Origin: an uncultured Mollicutes bacterium
GTDB lineage: Bacteria > Bacillota_I > Bacilli_A > Acholeplasmatales > Anaeroplasmataceae
Direction of reading: 5' to 3'
DNA length: 6,961 bases
NCBI GenBank assembly: GCA_947174685.1
Contig: CAMWJY010000044.1
Coordinates: 1-6,961, forward strand
Part shown: in pieces, positions 1 to 6,021 of the stretch
How positions within the stretch are numbered: the stretch's first letter is position 1
How the letters are laid out: each line of letters opens with the position of its first letter
The notes under the pieces: generated by a model
What the model was told of the DNA's origin: nothing
Databases searched by the model: none
The model's input: the letters and a program-made list of their open reading frames with translations, nothing else
Program-made: the position numbers and the translations under genes

Positions 1-79
1 GAGGCTCTGCACATTTTCTTCAGACTGATCTATACATGAATTATTTTTCTTTTGATCTCATCTGATAAAGTGTTATGCT

Positions 80-107
80 TTGCCAGATAAGTGCGACATT
101 TGATAAT
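80..107 (+). promoter_or_regulatory. Candidate sigma-A promoter for gdhA
   Basis: A -35 box TTGCCA (80-85) and a -10 box GATAAT (102-107) each match the consensus at five of six positions and are 16 bases apart. Transcription would start near 114, giving a leader of about 70 bases before the gdhA ATG. This is the best-matching pair in the upstream region. It was found by eye and is not proven. Confidence 0.5.
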
Positions 108-171
108 ATCCTTAATTTATTTATAGATTTTTAAGCATTTTAATGATATGATAGAATAAATGTTATAATAG

Positions 172-177
172 AAAGGA
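172..177 (+). promoter_or_regulatory. Ribosome binding site deciding the gdhA start
   Basis: AAAGGA lies ten bases before the ATG at 188. It would sit only one base before a TTG at 179 and four before a TTG at 182, which is too close for either to be used well. This favours the ATG at 188. Confidence 0.7.
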
Positions 178-187
178 CTTGTTGCTA

Positions 188-1534
188 ATGTTTCAAACAG
201 AATATGTTAAAAGAGTATATGAGGATTTACAAAGAAAAAACGCAAATGAAAAAGAGTTTCTTCAGGCAGCTTTAGAAATTTTAGTTTCTTTAGAGCCATA
301 TGTATTAAAGCATCCTGAATTAGAACAAAACAAAATCTTAGAACGATTTGTAGAACCAGAGCGTTTTGTACAGTTTAGAGTGGCATGGGTAGATGATCAT
401 GGAGAAATTCAAGTGAATCGAGGGTATCGTGTTCAGTATAATTCTAGCATTGGACCTTATAAAGGTGGACTTCGTTTTCATCCAAGTGTAAATGCCTCTA
501 TTATAAAATTTTTAGGATTAGAACAAGTGTTAAAAAATTCCTTGACATCACTTCCTATTGGTGGTGGCAAAGGAGGTTCTGATTTTGATCCTAAGGGAAA
601 ATCAGATCATGAGATTATGAGCTTTTGTCAAGCATTTATGACAGAACTCTATCGCCATATTGGAGAGGATACAGATGTTCCTGCAGGAGATATTGGTGTC
701 GGCGGAAGAGAAATTGGCTATTTATATGGTCAGTATAAAAGAATTCAAAATAAAACAGTTGGTGTTTTAACAGGAAAAGGGATTCCATTTGGTGGATCCT
801 TAGCTCGTACTGAGGCAACAGGCTACGGCTTATGTTATTTTACAGAAGAAGCTTTAAAGGTGATGAAGAAGGATTCCTTCAAAGGAAAAACAGTTATCAT
901 TTCAGGATCTGGCAATGTTGCCATATATGCTTGCAAGAAAGCAACTGAGCTTGGAGCTAAGGTAGTTGCAATGAGTGACTCAAATGGCTATGTATACGAT
1001 AAAGATGGTATAAAATTAGAAGTTATTCAAGATATCAAGGAAGTTAGAAGAGGCAGAATCAAAGAATATATCGAAAAGGTTCCAACAGCTACGTATCATG
1101 ATAATTCTAAAGGTATATGGAAGATTCCTTGTGATATAGCCCTTCCTTGTGCAACTCAAAATGAGCTTGATTTAGAGGATGCAAAAGTACTTGTTCAAAA
1201 TGGTGTTATTGCCGTTTGTGAGGGAGCCAATATGCCTTCAACCTTAGATGCTGCCAAATACTTTATAGAGCATAAGGTTGTCTATGGTCCTGCTAAGGCA
1301 GCCAATGCTGGTGGAGTTGCCACTTCGGGTTTAGAAATGTGTCAAAATTCAGCACGTTTAAGCTGGAGTTTTGAAGAAGTAGATGTTAAATTAAAGGACA
1401 TTATGATAAATATATTCCATAATACCTACAATACTGCTGTGGGTCTTGGAAATCCATATGATACACTTACAGGAGCCAATATTGCTGGCTTTGAAAAGGT
1501 TTCAAAGGCTATGCTTGCTTTAGGTGTTTATTAA
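188..1534 (+). CDS. gdhA: NADP-type glutamate dehydrogenase
   Basis: This cytosolic enzyme of the hexameric GDH family interconverts 2-oxoglutarate plus ammonia and glutamate, and the NADPH form usually works in ammonia assimilation. From the ATG at 188 it has 448 residues, the normal length for the family. The substrate domain carries YKGGLRFHP with Lys92, then Lys116, then the active-site signature LPIGGGKGG with catalytic Lys128. Next comes VPAGDIGVGGREIG with Asp168, the catalytic acid position known from the Clostridium symbiosum and E. coli enzymes. The Rossmann domain begins about residue 235 with the GSGNVA loop at 240-245. It has Ser-Asp-Ser (263-265) after the second strand, as in NADP-dependent members, where NAD-dependent ones differ. 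The C-terminal AANAGGVATSG segment (371-381) is intact. A longer reading from a TTG at 179 is possible, but its ribosome-site spacing is poor. The gene has its own promoter and terminator, so it looks monocistronic. Confidence 0.97.
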   Translation: MFQTEYVKRVYEDLQRKNANEKEFLQAALEILVSLEPYVLKHPELEQNKILERFVEPERFVQFRVAWVDDHGEIQVNRGYRVQYNSSIGPYKGGLRFHPSVNASIIKFLGLEQVLKNSLTSLPIGGGKGGSDFDPKGKSDHEIMSFCQAFMTELYRHIGEDTDVPAGDIGVGGREIGYLYGQYKRIQNKTVGVLTGKGIPFGGSLARTEATGYGLCYFTEEALKVMKKDSFKGKTVIISGSGNVAIYACKKATELGAKVVAMSDSNGYVYDKDGIKLEVIQDIKEVRRGRIKEYIEKVPTATYHDNSKGIWKIPCDIALPCATQNELDLEDAKVLVQNGVIAVCEGANMPSTLDAAKYFIEHKVVYGPAKAANAGGVATSGLEMCQNSARLSWSFEEVDVKLKDIMINIFHNTYNTAVGLGNPYDTLTGANIAGFEKVSKAMLALGVY

Positions 1535-1562
1535 TTCCTCAATTTTTGAGGAATTTTCTTTT
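1533..1562 (+). terminator. Rho-independent terminator of gdhA
   Basis: A perfect ten-base-pair stem joins AATTCCTCAA (1533-1542) to TTGAGGAATT (1546-1555) across a three-base loop. A T-rich tail TTCTTTT follows. The stem starts inside the gdhA TAA stop codon, so termination is placed right behind translation. It separates gdhA from the downstream run. Confidence 0.88.
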
Positions 1563-1568
1563 CCATAG

Positions 1569-1597
1569 TTTCTTTTTCATCTAAAAAATTATATAAT
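1569..1597 (+). promoter_or_regulatory. Candidate promoter for the cysE-xyl run
   Basis: A perfect TATAAT lies at 1592-1597. The position 17 bases upstream (1569-1574, TTTCTT) is a poor -35 box, so an activator or AT-rich upstream contacts may matter. Transcription would start near 1604 and still include the ribosome site at 1611-1615. It lies directly after the gdhA terminator and is the only obvious promoter before the five-gene run. Confidence 0.5.
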
Positions 1598-1610
1598 AAT
1601 AAATAGATAT

Positions 1611-1615
1611 GGGAG
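1611..1615 (+). promoter_or_regulatory. Ribosome binding site deciding the cysE start
   Basis: GGGAG directly abuts an ATG at 1616, which leaves that codon no spacing. It lies nine bases before the in-frame ATG at 1625, which is therefore the more likely start. Confidence 0.65.
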
Positions 1616-1624
1616 ATGGACTTG

Positions 1625-2437
1625 ATGAGTCAAGGATTAGAGCATTGGCTTTCGTTAAAAAAAGAGAATTTAAATGAAATGCAAATGCTAAAAAAAGATT
1701 TTGTAGAGGATTTTATTCAAGATACTTGGGGTATTTTATTTCCAGGCTTTAGTGATGAAATATTAGATAAAAACACCTATTTCGAATTAAAGCTTAATGC
1801 ATTAAAAAAGGATTTAACCTTATTGATTCATAGCGTTGAACAAATGCTTAAAATCAAGCTTGATACCAATATATTAGTTCAAGAATTTATTGAAAAGTTA
1901 CCAGAAATTGATGAGATTTTATGTACGGATTTAGAAGCAATTTATGAAGGAGATCCTGCTTCGAATTCTAAAACCGAAATTGTATTATGCTATCCAGGCT
2001 TCTATGCAATATTTTTATATCGTATTTCTCATGAGCTTTCTAAATTAGATATACCATTACTTCCAAGAATATTAAGTGAAGAAGCCCATAGTAGAACAGG
2101 AATTGATATTCATCCTTCTGCAAGCATTGGACATCATTTCTTTATCGATCATGGAACTGGGATTGTTATAGGAGAAACAACAACAATTGGAAACTATGTT
2201 AAAATATATCAAGGAGTTACTTTAGGGGCTTTATCTTTAAAAGATGGACATAAGCTAAAAGGAGCAAAGAGACATCCTACTATTTTAGATCATGTAACTA
2301 TATATTCTGAGGCATCCATTTTTGGCGGAGATACTGTAATTGGTCCAAATGTGACAATTGGCAGTAATGCGTTTATCACTTCAAGTGTTTCTGAAAATAG
2401 TGAGCAGAATAGGAATAATAAAAAGAAAAAAATTTAA
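1625..2437 (+). CDS. cysE: Serine O-acetyltransferase, EpsC/CysE type
   Basis: This enzyme moves acetyl from acetyl-CoA to L-serine, giving O-acetylserine, the committed step of cysteine synthesis in the cytosol. From the ATG at 1625 it has 270 residues. The helical N-terminal domain covers roughly 1-155 and includes DPAS with Asp109 (E. coli Asp92 position) and an aromatic helix YPGFYAIFLYRISHEL. The left-handed beta-helix follows at about 158-250, built of hexapeptide repeats such as IHPSAS and IGHHFF. It carries the catalytic pair Asp175-His176 in FIDHGTG and the RHP histidine His217. The long N-terminal region and the KIYQGVTLGALS wording fit the EpsC subgroup rather than the short E. coli form. 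The tail after ITSSVSENS becomes Asn/Lys-rich (QNRNNKKKKI) and lacks the usual closing strand, so a small 3' frameshift is possible. It lies 14 bases before xylB with no terminator between. The catalytic family call is firm; the symbol cysE, rather than epsC or srpH, is a convention. Confidence 0.92.
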   Translation: MSQGLEHWLSLKKENLNEMQMLKKDFVEDFIQDTWGILFPGFSDEILDKNTYFELKLNALKKDLTLLIHSVEQMLKIKLDTNILVQEFIEKLPEIDEILCTDLEAIYEGDPASNSKTEIVLCYPGFYAIFLYRISHELSKLDIPLLPRILSEEAHSRTGIDIHPSASIGHHFFIDHGTGIVIGETTTIGNYVKIYQGVTLGALSLKDGHKLKGAKRHPTILDHVTIYSEASIFGGDTVIGPNVTIGSNAFITSSVSENSEQNRNNKKKKI

Positions 2438-2451
2438 ATACGAGGTTTTTT

Positions 2452-3921
2452 ATGAAATATTATTTAGGAATTGATATAGGAACAAGTGGTACGAAAGCAG
2501 TTTGCTTTAATGAATTAGGAGAAGTAATGACCTCTAAATCTTATGCATATGATATGGCTGTTCCTAAGCCTGGATATGCAGAAGAAAATCCATTGGATTG
2601 GTTTGCTGCAACCATAGAAACGATAAAACAAATCACAAAAGAAGGCTATAGGATATCTGGGATAGGCTTATCTGGACAGATGCATGGATTAGTATTATTG
2701 GATAAGAATGATCAGGTTTTGAGACCGAGCATCATATGGTGTGATAATAGGGCGATAAAAGAAGCAGAGGAGCTCATTCATAATTTTGGAAACGAAAAAA
2801 TGAAAGCAATAACAGGAAATCCTGTCATTCCTTCCTTTACCTTAGCTAAACTATTATGGGTGAAAAGAAATGAGCCTCTAATCTATAAGAAAATAGATAA
2901 GATTATGCTTCCTAAGGATTATGTGAGATATGCTTTAACAGGAAGCTTTTCTACAGAGTATTCTGATGCTTCTGGGATGCAGATGCTAGATATACATAAA
3001 AAATGCTTCTCTAAAGAAATCTTAGAGTATATGGACTTATCTTTGGACAAGCTCCCTAAGCTTTTAGAATCTTGTGAGATTAGTGGTCATATTAAAAAAG
3101 ATTTAACAACTGAATTAGGATTAAGTGAAGAATGCTTTGTTGTAGGTGGGGCAGGAGATCAGGCTGCAGCCGCTATTGGAAATGGAATAATAAAACGTGG
3201 AGATTTAAGTCTGGTTTTAGGATCTTCAGGAGTTGTATTTTCTCCTATCGGTATAGAAGATGTCAAAGATAATCCTTTACAGGTATTTATGCATGCGGTT
3301 CCTGATACCTACCATATTATGGGAGTTACCAATGGCTGTGGACTTTCCTATAAGTGGGTAAAGGAAGCTTTATTTCAGGAACAGGATTATAACACTTTAA
3401 ATGAAAAAGCGAATGCTTCCAAGCCACTTGCAAATGGATTAATCTATTTACCTTATTTAAATGGTGAAAGAACACCTCATTTAGATCCTTATGCTACAGG
3501 AACATTTATTGGAATTAGACAAAATACGAGTGATTCTGATATAATAAGAGCAATATTAGAAGGTGTTAGCTATAGTCTTAAAGATTGTTATAGCTTGCTT
3601 CCTAAGCAAAAATATCATATTAGAGCCTCAGGTGGTGGAGCTAAAGGTAATCTTTGGAGAACAATTCTAGCGTCTATTTTATACACATCTATTGAACGTA
3701 TTGTTCAAGATGAGGGTGGAGCTTTAGGCGTGGCAATTCTTGCTATGGTTGCAGATCATATCTATCCATCAATTCAAGCTGCTACAGATAAAATTATAAA
3801 AGTATTAGATTCTACTGATCCAAACCTAAAATGGATAGAAGACTATTCTAAAGGATATGAGCTTTATAAAGAAGCTTATTTAAGTTTAAAAAATTATTAT
3901 AAAAAAGCTTTTGAAATATAG
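2452..3921 (+). CDS. xylB: Xylulokinase (FGGY family)
   Basis: This cytosolic kinase phosphorylates D-xylulose with ATP to xylulose 5-phosphate. At 489 residues it has normal length. Domain I opens with the phosphate loop GIDIGTSGTKA, with Asp8 binding the ATP-Mg. It also has GLSGQMHGLVLLD (72-84), whose Met77-His78 pair is typical of xylulokinases and lines the sugar site, then IIWCDNRA (94-101). Catalytic Asp236 lies in GGAGDQAAAAIG, the match of E. coli Asp233. Domain II has the GERTPHLDP segment (338-346), a GVSYSLKD helix, and the nucleotide-side signature ASGGGAKGNLWR (392-403), followed by EGGALGVAILA. The ATG at 2452 is preceded by a modest GAGG ribosome site with six bases of spacing. 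The gene runs into xylA, whose ribosome site overlaps its stop codon. The MH motif and the neighbouring xylose isomerase favour xylulose over glycerol or gluconate as substrate. Confidence 0.96.
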   Translation: MKYYLGIDIGTSGTKAVCFNELGEVMTSKSYAYDMAVPKPGYAEENPLDWFAATIETIKQITKEGYRISGIGLSGQMHGLVLLDKNDQVLRPSIIWCDNRAIKEAEELIHNFGNEKMKAITGNPVIPSFTLAKLLWVKRNEPLIYKKIDKIMLPKDYVRYALTGSFSTEYSDASGMQMLDIHKKCFSKEILEYMDLSLDKLPKLLESCEISGHIKKDLTTELGLSEECFVVGGAGDQAAAAIGNGIIKRGDLSLVLGSSGVVFSPIGIEDVKDNPLQVFMHAVPDTYHIMGVTNGCGLSYKWVKEALFQEQDYNTLNEKANASKPLANGLIYLPYLNGERTPHLDPYATGTFIGIRQNTSDSDIIRAILEGVSYSLKDCYSLLPKQKYHIRASGGGAKGNLWRTILASILYTSIERIVQDEGGALGVAILAMVADHIYPSIQAATDKIIKVLDSTDPNLKWIEDYSKGYELYKEAYLSLKNYYKKAFEI

Positions 3922-3925
3922 GAGG
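3920..3925 (+). promoter_or_regulatory. Strong ribosome binding site of xylA
   Basis: A perfect AGGAGG begins within the TAG stop of xylB and lies eight bases before the xylA ATG. It is the strongest ribosome site in the window, well above those of cysE, xylB and the esterase. It suggests that the isomerase is made in excess of the kinase from the same message. Confidence 0.85.
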
Positions 3926-3933
3926 AAAGAAAA

Positions 3934-5238
3934 ATGAAAGAATATTTTAAAGTTGGAAAAATTGCATATGAGGGACCAAAATCAACAAACCCTCTAGCAT
4001 TCAAGTATTATAATAAGGATGAAGTTATTTTAGGCAAGCCTATGCATGAGCATTTAAAGTTTGCAATGAGCTGGTGGCATACGTTATGTGCTAAGGGCTC
4101 TGATCAGTTTGGTTCTAACACAATGGTAAGAACCTTTGAGGCAACTGACCCTTTACAGGAGGCTTATCAAAAGGTAGATGCTGGCTTTGAATTTATGGAC
4201 AAGCTAGGTATTGAATATTTCTGTTTCCATGATAGAGATTTAGCTCCTGAAATGCCTACCTTAAAGGAATCTAATGAAGCATTAGATAAGGTATCTGATT
4301 ATGTTTTAGAAAAGATGAAGGGAACCAATATTAAATGCTTATGGGGTACAGCCAACTGCTTTAATCATAAAAGATATTTAGCAGGAGCAGGTACAAGCCC
4401 TAATGCTGATGTTTTTGCCTATGCTGCAGCCCAAATCAAAAAGGCTATGGATACTACAAAGAAGCTTGGTGGTAAGAACTATGTATTCTGGGGTGGAAGA
4501 GAAGGCTATGATACTTTATTAAACACAGATGTAAAACAAGAGCTTGACCACTATGCAACATTACTTACTCTAGCAAGGGATTATAATAAGAAGAGTGGCT
4601 TAAATGCACAGCTTTTAATTGAACCAAAACCAAAGGAGCCAACAAAGCATCAATATGATTTTGATGTGCAAACTGTATTAGGCTTTTTAAGAACCTATGG
4701 TTTGGAAAAGGATTTCAAAATGAATATAGAGGCAAACCATGCTACTTTGGCCATTCATACCTTTAATCATGAACTAAACGTTGCTCGAATCAATGGTGTA
4801 TTAGGCTCTATTGATGCCAACCAAGGAGATATGCTATTAGGCTGGGATACAGACCAATTCCCTACCAATCTTTATGATGCAATTTTAGCAATGTATGAGG
4901 TGCTATTAAATGGTGGCTTAGGCACAGGTGGTTTAAACTTTGATGCAAAGGTACGCCGTCAAAGCTTTACAGATGAGGATTTATTTATTTCCTATATTGC
5001 TGGTATGGACACCTTTGCAAGAGGCTTACGTATTGCTGCTAAGCTATTAGAGGATAAGGTTTTTGAGAACTTTAAAACAGAGCGTTATGCTTCTTATAAA
5101 ACAGGTATCGGCAAGAAGATTGCAGATAAGAAAGTTACTTTAGAAGAGTTAAGTGACTATGCATTAGCTCATGACCAAATTGAAAATGCATCAGGACGTC
5201 AAGAATGGCTTGAAGCAATCTTAAATCAATATATTTAA
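3934..5238 (+). CDS. xylA: Xylose isomerase, class II
   Basis: This cytosolic metal-dependent TIM-barrel enzyme converts D-xylose to D-xylulose, and usually D-glucose to fructose with low efficiency. Its 434 residues and long N-terminal lead (roughly 1-45) place it in the longer class II. All active-site residues are visible at the E. coli position minus two. His99 and Asp102 lie in CFHDRDLAPE, Trp186 in WGGREGY, and Glu230 and Lys232 in IEPKPKEPTKHQYDFD. Glu266 and His269 lie in IEANHATLA, Asp294 in GSIDANQGD, Asp305 and Asp307 in GWDTDQFP, and Asp337 in GLNFDAKVRR. These supply both metal sites and the ring-opening His-Asp pair. There is no signal peptide. It starts 12 bases after xylB and is followed 17 bases later by the putative esterase. 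The order xylB then xylA is the reverse of the arrangement in Bacillus subtilis. Confidence 0.98.
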   Translation: MKEYFKVGKIAYEGPKSTNPLAFKYYNKDEVILGKPMHEHLKFAMSWWHTLCAKGSDQFGSNTMVRTFEATDPLQEAYQKVDAGFEFMDKLGIEYFCFHDRDLAPEMPTLKESNEALDKVSDYVLEKMKGTNIKCLWGTANCFNHKRYLAGAGTSPNADVFAYAAAQIKKAMDTTKKLGGKNYVFWGGREGYDTLLNTDVKQELDHYATLLTLARDYNKKSGLNAQLLIEPKPKEPTKHQYDFDVQTVLGFLRTYGLEKDFKMNIEANHATLAIHTFNHELNVARINGVLGSIDANQGDMLLGWDTDQFPTNLYDAILAMYEVLLNGGLGTGGLNFDAKVRRQSFTDEDLFISYIAGMDTFARGLRIAAKLLEDKVFENFKTERYASYKTGIGKKIADKKVTLEELSDYALAHDQIENASGRQEWLEAILNQYI

Positions 5239-5255
5239 AAGCTGCGAGGTAGTAT

Positions 5256-6014
5256 ATGAAGGTAGAGTATTATAGAGAATATAGTCCAACTTTGGGAAGA
5301 GATATGGAGTATAAGGTATTCGGTCATGCAGGTAAGCCTTGTATTGCTTTTCCTTGCCAAAATGGAAGATTTTATGATTATGAAAATCGTGGATTAATTG
5401 AGGCAATGCGTTGGTATATTGACCAAGGAAGAATTCAAGTTTTTTGTGTTGATTCTATCGATGGAGAATCCTGGAGTGATGTGAATAAAAATCCTAGATG
5501 GAGAATTGAAGCCCAAGAAGCGTATTTCAATTATATCATCAATGATTTAGTACATCGCATTTATGAAATTAACACCTATGGAAATGGTGGAGGAGTAGCT
5601 TCTGGAATTCTGGCTTTTGGGTGCTCTATGGGAGCATATCATGCAATGAATTTCTTTATGAGAAAGCCAGATATATTTGATGCTGTATTAGCTCTTTCTG
5701 GAATCTATCATTCAGGATTCTTCTTTAAGAATTATGCAGATGATTTGACTTTCTTAAATTCACCACTAGATTCAATACGCTGTATGGATATGAATCATCC
5801 TTATCTGGATTTATATCGTAGAGCTAGAACAATTGTTTGTGTAGGACAAGGAGCATGGGAAGAAGAATGCTTAAATGATACAAGGGCATTAGACTTTGAA
5901 TTTAGTCGCCACAATGTACCTGCATGGTTTGATTATTGGGGGTACGATCGTCCTCATGACTGGCCGAGCTGGTTAGAGCAGACACCACATTTCCTATATC
6001 ATATTTTAGATTAA
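5256..6014 (+). CDS. Alpha/beta-hydrolase-fold putative esterase
   Basis: The 252-residue protein has the alpha/beta-hydrolase layout of the Esterase D-like group. The nucleophile elbow is GCSMG (122-126) with Ser124, followed by a helix AYHAMNFFMRKPDIFD and the strand AVLALSGIY. The acid probably falls in the acidic stretch after IVCVGQGAW (Glu202-Glu204, or Asp208), and the base is His234 in RPHDWPSW. From memory, the start (EYYREYSPTLGRDMEYKVFG) and the GQGAWEEE and HDWP wording resemble the uncharacterised COG4947 type of predicted hydrolases. No signal peptide or membrane segment is visible, so it is cytosolic. The ATG at 5256 has GAGGT five bases upstream. Its place right behind xylBA suggests action on an acylated sugar or xylo-oligosaccharide taken up by the cell, but that is inference from position only. 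Amide, thioester or acyltransferase activity is equally open. Confidence 0.85.
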   Translation: MKVEYYREYSPTLGRDMEYKVFGHAGKPCIAFPCQNGRFYDYENRGLIEAMRWYIDQGRIQVFCVDSIDGESWSDVNKNPRWRIEAQEAYFNYIINDLVHRIYEINTYGNGGGVASGILAFGCSMGAYHAMNFFMRKPDIFDAVLALSGIYHSGFFFKNYADDLTFLNSPLDSIRCMDMNHPYLDLYRRARTIVCVGQGAWEEECLNDTRALDFEFSRHNVPAWFDYWGYDRPHDWPSWLEQTPHFLYHILD

Positions 6015-6021
6015 AAGCATA

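Larger units (their letters stand above)
1..187. other. Non-coding 5' region upstream of gdhA
   Basis: No convincing coding sequence is present. Short open stretches at the left edge end at stops within the first 65 bases and match nothing I recognise, although one could be the last codons of a gene lying outside the window. The region is strongly AT-rich and holds a candidate promoter, a nine-base direct repeat around that promoter, and the gdhA ribosome site. I found no convincing riboswitch, T-box or attenuator hairpin. Confidence 0.6.

Noticed and set aside
1..65. Short open stretches at the left edge that could be the end of an upstream gene
   Set aside because: They run only about 12 and 20 codons before a stop and show no recognisable motif, so neither can be supported.
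161..169. Extended -10 sequence TGTTATAAT just before gdhA
   Set aside because: Transcription would start around 176, inside the ribosome binding site at 172-177, so the message would lack it. No -35 box fits upstream.
636..818. Minus-strand open frame of 60 codons inside gdhA
   Set aside because: It lies wholly within a well-conserved gene and covers the codons of the catalytic Asp motif. It has no recognisable protein features.
2801..2814. Catabolite-response-like sequence TGAAAGCAATAACA inside xylB
   Set aside because: It matches the left half of the cre consensus, but the central CG is CA and the right half is poor. Such sequences are common by chance in AT-rich coding DNA.
5221..5406. 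Minus-strand open frame of 61 codons across the xylA-esterase junction
   Set aside because: It overlaps two genes with clear family motifs on the other strand and resembles nothing I know.
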